Part shown: positions 10,090 to 17,985 of the stretch, one piece after another
Numbering within the stretch: the first letter of the stretch is position 1
Layout: the number at the start of each line of letters is the position of its first letter
Source of the DNA: Pyrobaculum sp. WP30
Lineage (GTDB): Archaea > Thermoproteota > Thermoprotei > Thermoproteales > Thermoproteaceae
Reading direction: 5' to 3'
Assembly (NCBI GenBank): GCA_001189275.1
Contig: CP012158.1
Coordinates: 1,054,001-1,118,000, forward strand
DNA: 64,000 nucleotides
The notes under the pieces: generated by a model
The model's database searches: none
The model's input: only the letters and a program-made list of their open reading frames with translations
Told to the model about the DNA's origin: nothing
Position numbers and translations under genes: made by a program

Positions 10090-11112
10090 TTACCCCTTTT
10101 TAAGTTTTTCGCTTAATTTGTGGTAGAGGGCTAGGTAGATGTGGGCGAACTCAGCCGGCTTGTTCAGGGGTTTTGCTGGGGGTGGGGGCCTCAGCAGCGC
10201 CTTTGCGATAGATGTTGGGTGGAGCTCTACTGTAAGTATGTTGGGGGTTTTTAGGAGGGTTGCGGCGGGGACTTGGGGGTGTGTGATGACTGGCGCTCCG
10301 AGGGTTGCGGCTTCGAATAGGGCTAGGGAGAAGCCTTCGGGGTGGCCTAGGTGTAGGTAGGTCTCTGCCTGGGTGAGTAGTTGGTACTTTTCCTCTTCTG
10401 TGGCGTGGGGTTTTATCTCGACGTCTTGGAGGCCGAGTCTTTTTATCGTTCTGTGGAGGTCCCGCCGCAGTGGGCCGTCTCCTATTATTACAAGTTTTAG
10501 GTCGGGGCGGAGCGTCTTTGCGATTTTGAAGGCTACCAGCGCCAGATGGTAGTTTTTGCGGGGCTCTAGGCGGCCTATCATGACGACTAGCCCCCGTTGC
10601 CGTGGCGTGTGTTGTATCTGGGGCGGGGTGTGGCGGAGTATGGGGGGTATTACGACGGCGTTTGGGGCGATTTTGTGGGGGGCGTGGAGCGCCAGCTTGG
10701 GGGCTTTCAGCTCGAGGATTTGGATAAGGCGTGCGAGGGGGTGTAGGCTTGCGGGTTCGAGGTGGTGTATCGTGGCGATGGTTCTGCGCGGGTGTAGATA
10801 CGCTAGGAGGTTGGGTAGGTGGGCGTTGGTGTGGAGCAGGCGGAACTTTATGGAGGTCAGCACCTTAGTTGCGTAGATGAGGAACTTGGCGGCTTTTAGG
10901 GGGCAGGTGTGCGGTAGCTCGCAGTCTCCGTAGATGCCGCCGTCGTAGAGGTCTACGCCGGCTAGTAGTCGCCGTGCTTCGGGGGTTGTCTTTCCGGCGA
11001 TTAGCGCCACTTTGTAGGTTTTTGTAGCTTCTGCGGCTAGTTCGACGAAGAACTTGTTCCCGCCGCTTGTGGTTGAGGCTATATCTATGACGTATACTAC
11101 GTCGTATATCAT
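10090..11112 (-). CDS. GT4-type glycosyltransferase
   Basis: 340 aa. The frame stays open upstream as far as 12354, but only the part from ATG 11112 resembles a protein family; the longer reading is an Arg/Pro-rich shadow of the neighbouring gene. The ATG overlaps the stop of the GT-C gene (ATGA), indicating translational coupling. Features of GT4: an N-terminal Rossmann half with TTSGGNKFF, the middle motif MIGRLEPRKNYHLAL, VIIGDGPLR, and the C-terminal HLGHPEGFSLALFEAATLG with the E-x7-E pattern. It probably adds one sugar to a lipid-linked or protein-linked glycan. It ends 12 nt before the surface protein gene. Confidence 0.88.
   Translation of the reverse strand: MIYDVVYVIDIASTTSGGNKFFVELAAEATKTYKVALIAGKTTPEARRLLAGVDLYDGGIYGDCELPHTCPLKAAKFLIYATKVLTSIKFRLLHTNAHLPNLLAYLHPRRTIATIHHLEPASLHPLARLIQILELKAPKLALHAPHKIAPNAVVIPPILRHTPPQIQHTPRQRGLVVMIGRLEPRKNYHLALVAFKIAKTLRPDLKLVIIGDGPLRRDLHRTIKRLGLQDVEIKPHATEEEKYQLLTQAETYLHLGHPEGFSLALFEAATLGAPVITHPQVPAATLLKTPNILTVELHPTSIAKALLRPPPPAKPLNKPAEFAHIYLALYHKLSEKLKKG
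10097..10104 (-). promoter_or_regulatory. TATA box of the secreted surface protein gene
   Basis: On the minus strand cttaaaaa is centred about 24 nt upstream of ATG 10077, inside the 3' end of the preceding GT4 gene. It allows the surface protein to be expressed independently of the glycosyltransferases upstream. Confidence 0.5.
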
Positions 11113-12548
11113 CTGATTTTCACTATGTAGATGGTTGCTCCTTGGTTTTTTACTACATACTTTACATCGCCGAGTTTGTAAATTTCGTCTTTTAGATGCT
11201 GTATGAATGTGGCCACGGCTTCGTCGTACCACTGGCCTGGTACTGGCTCCTGCACCACGAGCCAGCTGTAGCCGTGTATTGAGCCGTTTTGGATCTGGGC
11301 GAGGATCCGCCGCGCCTCCGCGGCCTCTGGGTCGTCGGCCGCCATGGCGTCTAGTATCTTCGGGGGGTAGAGGGAGATGGTGTTGTTGCACACTATTTTC
11401 ATGTATGTGGCTGTTTGTCCCGTGGCCACAACCCCGCCGTTGCATATCTCGTGGCTCAGGTCTAGCAACGTCTTGAGCGCATCGTAGTCTATCCTGTAGA
11501 GCCCGTGAGGCGTTGGGTTGCTTGAGGCGAGTCCGTAGAGCGCGGCGGTTGCTAGGAGTATTGCGGCTAGTGTCGCCGGTTTTTTCTCGGCGTTTGTGCT
11601 GAGGATGGCAACTAGGAGTATGACGACTGTGGGGAGCAGTCTGTATAGGCGGTAGGCTAGGTTCAACACAGCCACGGAGTGGAGCCAGGGGAGGAAGGCG
11701 GTTGTCAGGGCACCTGCGACGTAGAGGGAGGGGCTCGTCGCCGTGGCTAGGATCTTTCTTTCCTTCACGGCTAGGGCCAGCATAGCTACGGTAGCTACGT
11801 ATGCGTAGAAGGCGGCGTCGCCCCACCGTAGGTCGGGAGTGTAGGCGTAGTTGAGCCAGTTCTGTATAGCCCAGGCGGGGGGCTCCGCCGTGCCTACTGC
11901 GGCGGCGCCGCTCTTCTTGATGGTCAGGGCTAGGGTGACCCATTTGGGGGCTGTTGGGAGGAAGCCTGCAACCACGCCGTAGAGGAACCGCCGCCTGCCG
12001 CATTGAAGCATAACCGCGGGAAGCAGTGTCGCTAGGTAGACGATGCCGTAGTAATGCGTAAGGGCTAGCCCGGCGGCGACACCCGCCAGCAACGGCTTCT
12101 GGTTGTGTAGAAATATTAAGGAGGCGAGGTACATGCCGTGTGAGAAGAGGTTGAATATAGAGCCGTCTGCGAGCGTCCGCAGGTAGCCGGTTCCGTAGGC
12201 GGCGAGCCCCGCCGCGAGTGGTATAGCTATTTTCGGGTCTTTTTTCGAGATCTCGTAGAGAAGCAGGGCGAGGGGAATAAACGCGACGGCGAAGGCGAAG
12301 ATCTTTATGAACCATATCGCGTAGATGGGGTTGCCTGCGGCGGCTAGGTGACACGTTAAGTGGATGAAGTTGGGGTATTGGGAGGGGCCGTGGAGGTATT
12401 GATCAACTCCTTCGTAGAGACAGTGGGATATGTGGATTATCGTGTCATCGCCTGAGGGGAGCGGCGGTAGTAGCGTTAGCCGTGCGATGTGGTAGGCGTA
12501 GTACAAAGCTACTATCGTGGTCGCGGTTAGGGCGAGGGGGCGCCTCAC
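11109..12548 (-). CDS. GT-C-like membrane glycosyltransferase
   Basis: 479 aa from the GTG at 12548, which lies 25 nt past the stop of the truncated epimerase. The upstream extension in frame is an Arg/Ser-rich shadow. A first helix is followed by LPSGDD (residues about 31-35) and GPSQYPNFIHL, then about ten further helices and a soluble C-terminal domain of about 120 residues. The SGDD/QYPN region is shared with the second module of the 1271-aa protein at 2815-6630. The acidic motif in the first external loop is the hallmark of polyprenyl-phosphate-sugar-dependent GT-C enzymes. It would act at the outer membrane face. Substrate unknown. Confidence 0.78.
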   Translation of the reverse strand: MRRPLALTATTIVALYYAYHIARLTLLPPLPSGDDTIIHISHCLYEGVDQYLHGPSQYPNFIHLTCHLAAAGNPIYAIWFIKIFAFAVAFIPLALLLYEISKKDPKIAIPLAAGLAAYGTGYLRTLADGSIFNLFSHGMYLASLIFLHNQKPLLAGVAAGLALTHYYGIVYLATLLPAVMLQCGRRRFLYGVVAGFLPTAPKWVTLALTIKKSGAAAVGTAEPPAWAIQNWLNYAYTPDLRWGDAAFYAYVATVAMLALAVKERKILATATSPSLYVAGALTTAFLPWLHSVAVLNLAYRLYRLLPTVVILLVAILSTNAEKKPATLAAILLATAALYGLASSNPTPHGLYRIDYDALKTLLDLSHEICNGGVVATGQTATYMKIVCNNTISLYPPKILDAMAADDPEAAEARRILAQIQNGSIHGYSWLVVQEPVPGQWYDEAVATFIQHLKDEIYKLGDVKYVVKNQGATIYIVKIR

Positions 12549-12573
12549 GTGTATCTGGTTTTTGCCGCTGTGG

Positions 12574-12993
12574 TTACTTCGAGAGGCCGTAGGGCGACAG
12601 AGGCCTCGTGGGGTGGCTCTCGTCGATGGGGAGGCGCTGAGGCTCGCCGTAGACCGCCGCCGAGGAGATGTAGATGAGGTGGGCGCCCGTCTCGGCGCAC
12701 CGCTTGGCGACCCGCGCGGTGGCGGCGGCGTTGTTCCACATGTAGTCATAAGGCCTCTCCCAGCTCTCCTCCACGTTTATGTAGGCGGCGGCGTGCACCA
12801 CCGCATCAGCCGGCGGCAAGTCGACAGAGCGGACGTCGCCCACCACCAGCGGCACGCCAACCTCCTCAAGACGCCTCACTGCAGACGCCCTCTCCAGATT
12901 ATCCACCGCAACGACTTTGAACCCCCTCTCCGCGAGAAACGCCGCCACGTGACTACCGACGAAGTCAGCGCCGCTGGTTATGACGGCTTTCAT
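12574..12993 (-). pseudogene. Truncated NAD-dependent sugar epimerase (5' half copy)
   Basis: 139 codons from ATG 12993, overlapping the stop of the DPM-type gene (ATGA). The sequence follows the intact epimerase at 34328-35200 closely but ends at YGLSK with a TAA exactly at the catalytic Y-x3-K, so the whole substrate-binding half is missing. The dinucleotide-binding motif is also damaged: VTGGAGFVG of the intact copy has become ITSGADFVG. It cannot be an active epimerase. The intact coupling to the upstream gene suggests that the copy was once part of this operon. Confidence 0.88.
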
Positions 12994-14096
12994 TTTTTGA
13001 CGGCGCTTGCAACTGCCACTGATATTAGTACGGTGGCGATGATTTCCAGGAGTATTGCTGAGGTGGTGTAGGTCAGCCTGATGTATCTGGTCGCGTTGAA
13101 GAGGAGTATTACGTAGGTGAATAGGGCCGCCGACGCGGCTAGGGCGGCTATCCCCAACGCCAAGGTCCGCCTTGGCTTCTCGGTGAGCCATGTCCATATT
13201 ATTGTCCAAAGCACGGATAGCCCGTGGGCGACTGGGGATTCTGAGGACGTCCCCTCTTTATATCTAACAGTGGTTGGAACCTCTTCGATGCGTAGCTTCC
13301 TGCGGCTTGCTATATACACGGTCTGGGAGGAGATGCCCATCCACGTCTCCTCCAGCTCCTTTACCAAGACTTCTAGGGCTCTTCTATTGAAGGCTCTGAA
13401 GCCGTTCTCCGGGTCGCCTATTTTCACCCCGAAGAGCCGCAGCACAAGTCTAATTATCTGTATGCCAACCTTCCTGTAGGTGGGTACCTTGCTCGTCTTA
13501 AACCTATTGCCTATGACGACGTCAGCCCCCTCTTTTAGCTTCTCCAGAAACTTGGGTATGTCGGCTGGGTCGTGCTGGCCGTCGGCGTCTAGGAGGACCG
13601 CATATTGAGCGCCGGTAGATAGGGCGGCCCTCATCAGCGTCCTCACCGCGGCTCCATACCCCATGTTGTAGGGATGCCGAACCACCACCGCGCCGGCCTC
13701 CTCGGCCGCCTCGGCCGTGCCATCCCTCGAGCCGTCGTCTACTACAATGACCATGTCCACGTATTTCTTTGCTTCTCGGACGACGCCGGCTACGGTCTTT
13801 TCTTCGTTGTAGGCTGGGATTAAGGCTACAGTTGAGGCCTTGGGCAGATCCGGGAGAAGCGGCTCTGGGTACCCTCTGCGCGAGGCCACGTAGACGACTA
13901 CGCCCGTTATAAGCAGAGTGTGTCCTAGTGCAAGCGCGAGGAAGGTGACAACGGCATGGAGCAGACCTATTTTTCGGGTGTCGTTATACCAGCCTATGAG
14001 GAGCCAGAGGAGAAAGCCGGCGACAAGAAGCAAGAGCACACCCGCGGTGGCAAAATAGGTCAACGAGTGCCGGCCCAGACGAGAGAGATCAGCCAT
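12990..14096 (-). CDS. Polyprenyl-phosphate sugar synthase (DPM-like GT2) with membrane helices
   Basis: 368 aa. Two helices come first (residues about 12-34 and 45-68). The GT2 domain starts near residue 85 with TVALIPAYNEEKTV and has VVDDGSRDGT and LLDADGQHDP, the nucleotide-sugar and metal binding motifs, then RKLRIEEVPTTVRY. Two more helices form the C-terminus. The family moves a sugar from a nucleotide donor to dolichyl or polyprenyl phosphate, supplying GT-C enzymes such as those downstream. Start ATG 14096 has a TATA box (cttaaag, 14117-14124) 24 nt upstream and is the first gene of the operon. Which sugar is used is unknown. Confidence 0.9.
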   Translation of the reverse strand: MADLSRLGRHSLTYFATAGVLLLLVAGFLLWLLIGWYNDTRKIGLLHAVVTFLALALGHTLLITGVVVYVASRRGYPEPLLPDLPKASTVALIPAYNEEKTVAGVVREAKKYVDMVIVVDDGSRDGTAEAAEEAGAVVVRHPYNMGYGAAVRTLMRAALSTGAQYAVLLDADGQHDPADIPKFLEKLKEGADVVIGNRFKTSKVPTYRKVGIQIIRLVLRLFGVKIGDPENGFRAFNRRALEVLVKELEETWMGISSQTVYIASRRKLRIEEVPTTVRYKEGTSSESPVAHGLSVLWTIIWTWLTEKPRRTLALGIAALAASAALFTYVILLFNATRYIRLTYTTSAILLEIIATVLISVAVASAVKK

Positions 14097-14116
14097 GGGG
14101 GCCGCTGAGCTCTAGC

Positions 14117-14124
14117 CTTTAAGT
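14117..14124 (-). promoter_or_regulatory. TATA box of the glycosylation operon
   Basis: Minus-strand acttaaag is centred about 24 nt upstream of ATG 14096, the spacing expected for a leaderless crenarchaeal transcript. It probably drives the operon that runs leftward through the GT4 at 10090. Confidence 0.5.
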
Positions 14125-14171
14125 CTTATAACACTACAACTCTGAGATACCGCCAAAGCCTGGGGTAACGA

Positions 14172-14283
14172 GTCTTTATATATGGCTTCTTGCTGGTGAG
14201 GGAGTTGGTGCGTATGGAGGCTTTTATGAAGACTAGGCAATATGAATCACACCATCCTTCCGCCATCACCCCCAGCTAACTCC
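14172..14283 (+). other. TATA-like box followed by an inverted repeat; possible small RNA
   Basis: A plus-strand tttatatatgg at 14173-14183 is followed by gggagttggtg at 14201-14211 and ccagctaactccc at 14271-14283. These arms can pair (seven Watson-Crick pairs in GGGAGTT/AACTCCC, extended by wobbles) and enclose about 60 nt. No reading frame fits. I do not recognise a tRNA, C/D box RNA or RNase P RNA. The distance from the TATA box to the first arm is right for a transcript starting at the stem. Confidence 0.3.
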
Positions 14284-14345
14284 CACTGCGCGCATATCTG
14301 TCGCTCCTTGCCGTGATGCACGCGGCGACGGAGGAGCGTCTGGCT

Positions 14346-14699
14346 TCAGGGTGTTGCGGCTTTCCACCTCTTCGGCGTGTTTAGCCATTGTATTCCTAGG
14401 GCTATTGCCCTTTCCTCGTCTACCTCTATGCCGAGTCGCCTCGCCACGGCGTATCCCACGGCTTTGGCCAACACGCGTATCGGCGCGGCTAGGCGGAGCA
14501 CCTCCTCGGCGGCTTTTCTTAGGGCTTCGAGGAGGGTCGGCGATTTTAGACGGCCGCCCCTTCTGAGGTAGAGTATGGCCGCGTCGATGAGCGCCCTGGC
14601 GGCGGGGCCGACCCTAAACCACACGCCTCTACGCAAGGCGCGGCTTTTAAGCGCCGAAAGCGACACCAGCGAAGGCACAAACCCCACCGCCAGAAGCAT
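14346..14699 (-). CDS. Small conserved protein of a Thermoproteales repeat family
   Basis: 117 aa. A paralogue of the 119-aa protein at 23398-23757, with very similar sequence throughout. Shared features are MLLAxGFVPSLVSLSALKSRALR at the N-terminus, a central run ARALIDAAxLYLxRGGR, LLEALRKAAEEVLR, and a C-terminal IQWLNTPK or LQWLNTPK motif. It looks helical and basic, possibly membrane-associated through the first 15 residues. A TATA-like ttaataag near 14719-14726 lies 24 nt before the ATG. Function unknown. The two copies bracket the accessory region. Confidence 0.6.
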   Translation of the reverse strand: MLLAVGFVPSLVSLSALKSRALRRGVWFRVGPAARALIDAAILYLRRGGRLKSPTLLEALRKAAEEVLRLAAPIRVLAKAVGYAVARRLGIEVDEERAIALGIQWLNTPKRWKAATP

Positions 14700-14879
14700 A
14701 ACGGGGTATAAGAGGTGGTTAATAAGTCTTTTTCATATTGTCGGCGTGTTGGCTTGTCTTCTTTGTTCCAAATCGGCTGTTTGTTCCACAGATTCCTCGC
14801 GGCAACCGCCGATAGGTGTATCTGCACGGCTGTCCACGTGCGGCGTGGCTTATAGGCGGATGCGGCTGGGCCCAGCGCC

Positions 14880-15273
14880 GCGGGCACTCACCCAGGCGGG
14901 CCCGACGCTGTTGCGGCATTCTGGGGCCAGTAGCAGTCGGCGTCTGTTATGACGAACATCTCGCCTCAGGCCATTGCCGGCGCCGCGTTCAGAGCAACCG
15001 CCTTGCCGCGCCTCTCGGCTCCTCCACCATCCTGACGTCCAGGTCCGGGTGCGTCTGGGCCCACCTCCTCGCCCTCTCAGCTGTGCCGTCTGTGCTGGCC
15101 GAGTCGACGACGATTATCTCAAGTCGCGGGGTAACCGTGACCGCGGACGCGTACGCGGGGTCGGGCCTGACCCGCCACGGCTGTCTGATCCGCTTCTTGG
15201 CGGCGTAGTAGGCGAGGGGCGCGCCGAAGTGGGCCGCGGCGAGGGCGGCGCCGAGGGCGGTCAGGAGGTCCAT
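14880..15273 (-). pseudogene. Decayed GT2 glycosyltransferase
   Basis: From ATG 15273 the minus strand reads a membrane-anchor start (MDLLTALGAALAAAHFGAPL), then jumps directly to RLEIIVVDSASTDGTAERA, a GT2 core, with the usual PTYNE segment deleted. After EEPRG the frame shifts, and the next frame continues GKAVALNAAPAMA, an in-frame TGA, then EMFVITDADCYW, which holds the DxD motif. Only the N-terminal third of a GT2 remains. One deletion, one frameshift and one nonsense codon make function impossible. It is probably a relict of a once larger glycosylation gene set. Confidence 0.72.
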
Positions 15274-15528
15274 GGGGCGGGGCCTGATTCTACGCGGCGA
15301 AGGTGCGGGCGTAAGCGGTCGGCGACTAGTTCTTGCTGTCTCTGGGGGTTGACGTTTACGGCGGGGTGGGTCAGCGTGGGGTCTTGGCGTAGGCTGAGAG
15401 TGTGGCTGGTGCCGTCCGTAGAAGCTTGTGGCCGCGCCGCTCATGGGAGCGCTGGGTTGGGGGTCTCCCCAAGCGCTTAGGCGTCTGAACGCGAGGTGTC
15501 GAGGGCCGGCGTTTTCCCGTGGCTGTCG

Positions 15529-16509
15529 TCATGTATAGCGTTTGAGCTCCTGCGCGAGCTCCTGCTGGAGGGCTTCGACGTAGGTGTGCCAGTCTAGGTA
15601 GCCTCTCTGCTGTATTGTCTCTAGCGCCTTTTCGCCGGCGGCGCGTCTCATGGCGTTGGTCAGCGCCTCGGCGAGGGTTTTCATGGCCTTTCGATGGGTC
15701 TGGGTCGGCGGCGACGAGGGCTTGGGGATCAGCTGGATGGCGTTTTCGGTGTGCCGTACAGCCACTATGTAGTGCCGCTCTAGGTACTTGCGGAGGAGTT
15801 TGGCGTTTTCTCTTATGGCTCTTCTGAGGCCTGCGGGGCCCGCCAGCCTCCTCAGCTCCGGGGGCGCGAGGGCGTATAGGCTCCTCGCCACTTGCCAGGT
15901 CCAGGGTCTGTGCCAAAGGGGGATGGCGTATCTGTCGCTGTGTTCCTGCGTGGCGTGTATCCGCGCGGCTAGTCTCCATAGGGGGTGCGTCCTCACGCCT
16001 GCGCCTGTCGCGACTCTGAGCTCCGCCATGTGTAGCTCTGCGAATAGCTCCACGGCGAGCGTCTTCATGGCCTCGTACTCTTCGTCGAAGAGCTGGTAGA
16101 AGCTTGCGATGGGCCTCCCGTCGACGCGGCCTCTCGGCTCGGCCAGCACCTCGGCGGGTTCGTGCAGAATTCCGGCGAGCACCGGCACGTATTCATGCGC
16201 GTAGATGTCTATGTCTACGGCGAGCTCGGCCCTCCCCAGCCTGCCCTGCATCTTAATGGTTACGCCGCTGTGTCTGCTTAGGCGCTCCGCCACCGTCTTT
16301 ATGGCTTCTTCGTCTACGTGTTTGATGTCTACTGTGAAGGTTTCTTTTACTGCGTCTGGCACTCCTTTCCAGGCCTCCGCCTCCGCCGCGTCGAAGTTGC
16401 CGGCCCTCCTCAGCGCGGCCGCTAGGGCCAGGCCGAGCGCCGCAGACGCCCTCCGGTGGCTCGCGGGGCGGAGGCCCGTCTTGGGCTTCCAGATCTTTGC
16501 TGTGATCAT
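15529..16509 (-). CDS. PaREP2-like protein of unknown function
   Basis: 326 aa. The ATG at 16509 overlaps the stop of the nuclease-like gene (ATGA), so the two are translationally coupled. The protein has a VDIDIYAHEYVPVLAGILHEP segment around residue 100, an RIHATQEHSDRYAIPLWHR segment near 185, and helical charged ends. There are no transmembrane helices and no motif I can assign. A fragment of the same 3' end recurs at 19150-19325, so it belongs to a multicopy family. Assignment to the Pyrobaculum PaREP2 families is from general resemblance and genomic context only. It could equally be an unrelated Pyrobaculum-specific family. Confidence 0.6.
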   Translation of the reverse strand: MITAKIWKPKTGLRPASHRRASAALGLALAAALRRAGNFDAAEAEAWKGVPDAVKETFTVDIKHVDEEAIKTVAERLSRHSGVTIKMQGRLGRAELAVDIDIYAHEYVPVLAGILHEPAEVLAEPRGRVDGRPIASFYQLFDEEYEAMKTLAVELFAELHMAELRVATGAGVRTHPLWRLAARIHATQEHSDRYAIPLWHRPWTWQVARSLYALAPPELRRLAGPAGLRRAIRENAKLLRKYLERHYIVAVRHTENAIQLIPKPSSPPTQTHRKAMKTLAEALTNAMRRAAGEKALETIQQRGYLDWHTYVEALQQELAQELKRYT

Positions 16510-17054
16510 ATTGCAAGGACTGCGATTTCTTTGATTCCGTAGCTACGTAAAGTGTCGTGGAGCACTTTATATTTCTTTTTTGCCTTTAGAACAAGTGTAA
16601 CCTCTCCGAGACGGGGCGCGAGCACTAAGTCGCTTTGGTCGAGCTTTTCGTCGGTATGTCCGTAGATTGCCCGTATGATGTAGTCCTTCAGCAGTCTTTC
16701 TACCGTGGAGAGATGTTGTTGGGGGACTATGAGTAGAAGAGCCGCCTCTTGGATGCGTAGTTTGTTGAGCGTTGTTTCGGCTTTTTTGAGCAGTTTTCTT
16801 CCCAGCGTCGCGCCTGAACTCATACAGAGCTTCGCCTCTAGGAGGTACTTCTCCGTCGGGGTCTCGACGTAGGCGTCGACTCTATAGTCGGTGCCGGAGA
16901 TCTTGGGGTCTTCGGTGCAGACAACGTTGGTGATGTTTTGAAAGGTTGCGTGTAGCTTTGCGACGAGCACCTCGGCGTGTCTCTGGTAGAAGTCTTGGTG
17001 TGCTTCGTCGTATTTCTGCAGGTAGCTGAGGACGTCGTCGACGGAGGGGCTCAT
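16506..17054 (-). CDS. PD-(D/E)xK nuclease-like protein
   Basis: 182 aa. The N-terminal half is helical (YLQKYDEAHQDFYQRHAEVL). At residues about 55-75 DYRVDAYVETPTEKYLLEAKL gives an Asp on one strand and E-x-K on the next, the core of PD-(D/E)xK nuclease folds. The C-terminal half has alternating strands (AALLLIVPQQ, VTLVLKAKKKYKVL). The start ATG 17054 is the first good one. It is coupled to the PaREP2-like gene by an ATGA overlap, so the products may act together. The target (DNA, RNA or none) cannot be told. The motif is short, so this fold call is moderate. Confidence 0.58.
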   Translation of the reverse strand: MSPSVDDVLSYLQKYDEAHQDFYQRHAEVLVAKLHATFQNITNVVCTEDPKISGTDYRVDAYVETPTEKYLLEAKLCMSSGATLGRKLLKKAETTLNKLRIQEAALLLIVPQQHLSTVERLLKDYIIRAIYGHTDEKLDQSDLVLAPRLGEVTLVLKAKKKYKVLHDTLRSYGIKEIAVLAI

Positions 17055-17129
17055 GTTGCTGGCGGCGCTGTGTTAAGTGAGTTCGCCGCTTCTGAGGCCG
17101 GCGAGGCGTTGTGCTTGCCGGGGGCCGGC

Positions 17130-17372
17130 GATGTGTCGCGGCTTCCTTCAGCTTCCCCGCGGCTGGGTTTACTTTGAGGCCTAGGGTCTCAGCGTCGATC
17201 GGCACGACGTCCATCTCGTTGGACGCGGTATATGCGTGTAGGCCCTTCTGCCCACGCACCGTAGTGGCTTTGCCGTCATGGCCCCCTATTGTGGTGCAGT
17301 TGGAGTTCCTCGGCGGTTCTTCTCGCCACGGTTAAGGTGACGCCTATATCGACAAGCGCTTTGGCGGTGTCA
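17130..17372 (-). pseudogene. Degenerate retropepsin-like aspartyl protease gene
   Basis: Minus-strand DNA that aligns with most of the intact gene at 19574-19927: the C-terminal block ending GLKVNPAAGKLKEAAT matches GLEVDPVTGKLKEAAT, and the upstream part retains AKALVDIGVTL against AKALVDTGATL. The catalytic D-T-G is now D-I-G. Several frameshifts separate the pieces. At 17372 the homology stops exactly where the PaREP8-like gene begins, so the last eight codons of that gene are borrowed from this relict read in another frame. Confidence 0.75.
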
Positions 17373-17913
17373 AGGCTTTTTTCACCTCCTCCAGCGCGTG
17401 TTCAAGCTCCTCGCTCCACTTGATTCGTCCTTTGAGCGCCTCTACGCGTTTGATAAGCTCTTGTATTAGCTCCACCACGTCTGCGGCGGCTGACTCCCTC
17501 GTCGTGTATTTAGACAAAACTGCATCTGGATCCGGCCCGTGGTATTGGTATTCGTGGAGGTCTAGGGCGAGAGCCGTCACAAAAGTAATACCCTCGTGGC
17601 CGACATCCCTCAGCAGACGGGCAAGCTCTTTCATCTTTGTGGTGGGGACCCGCGGCACCGCCTTAGACTCCAGCCACCTCTTCTCCTCCTCCGTCTTGGC
17701 CAGAGCCTTGAGCTTCTCCAGCTCAAGTCTGAGGAGGGCGGCCAGAAGGGCCTTCCAGGCTTGGAAGGCTTTGCACGCGGCGTTTCGGGTGAGGCCCCTC
17801 TCCAGATACTCCAACGCCAGCTTCGCCTCCCCCAAAGTCTCAAGAAGCCTAGCCTCCACATACGCCGCATCGCTCGGCCTAGGCAGAGGCCTCTCCACAA
17901 GCTCAACAACCAT
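17344..17913 (-). CDS. PaREP1/PaREP8-like helical protein, copy 1
   Basis: 189 aa, start ATG 17913 with a TATA box (cttaaaag) centred 24 nt upstream. All-helical: residues 15-65 carry EARLALxYLERGLTRNAACKAFQAWKALL-type sequence, like the PaREP1/8 family (Pfam PF05942, grouped by Pfam with HEPN/KNTase_C helical bundles, as I recall). A conserved LLRDVGHEGITFVT block and YQYHGPDPD follow, then a coiled-coil C-terminus. Near-identical copies lie at 20239-20775 and 41500-42051. The last eight residues (TPPKRLSI) are not shared and derive from the adjoining protease relict. It lies 72 nt downstream of an ATPase gene. Function unknown; RNase activity as in some HEPN proteins is speculation. Confidence 0.8.
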   Translation of the reverse strand: MVVELVERPLPRPSDAAYVEARLLETLGEAKLALEYLERGLTRNAACKAFQAWKALLAALLRLELEKLKALAKTEEEKRWLESKAVPRVPTTKMKELARLLRDVGHEGITFVTALALDLHEYQYHGPDPDAVLSKYTTRESAAADVVELIQELIKRVEALKGRIKWSEELEHALEEVKKALTPPKRLSI

Positions 17914-17930
17914 GGAAGTGGCGGGGTCTT

Positions 17931-17942
17931 CTCTTAAAAGTC
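17931..17942 (-). promoter_or_regulatory. TATA box of PaREP8-like copy 1
   Basis: acttttaagag on the minus strand, centred 24 nt from ATG 17913. The same element and spacing occur before the copies at 20775 and 42051, so it is part of the duplicated unit. Confidence 0.5.
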
Positions 17943-17985
17943 TTTACGGCACAGAACCCCGCGCAGACGCCGCGGCGGCTGGATA

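Noticed and set aside
10330-10345. Copy of the trp leader motif cttcggggtggc inside a GT4 gene
   Set aside because: It lies within coding sequence without a TATA box; it shows that the 9-nt core alone can arise by chance in this GC-rich genome.
11113-12354. N-terminal extension of the GT4 frame at 10090
   Set aside because: Arg/Pro/His-rich translation overlapping the GT-C gene; the ATG at 11112 with ATGA overlap and a GT4 N-terminus is the real start.
14172-14283. The inverted repeat read as RNase P RNA, tRNA or C/D box RNA
   Set aside because: No gaggaaagtc-type core, no T-loop and no RTGATGA/CTGA box pairs are present.
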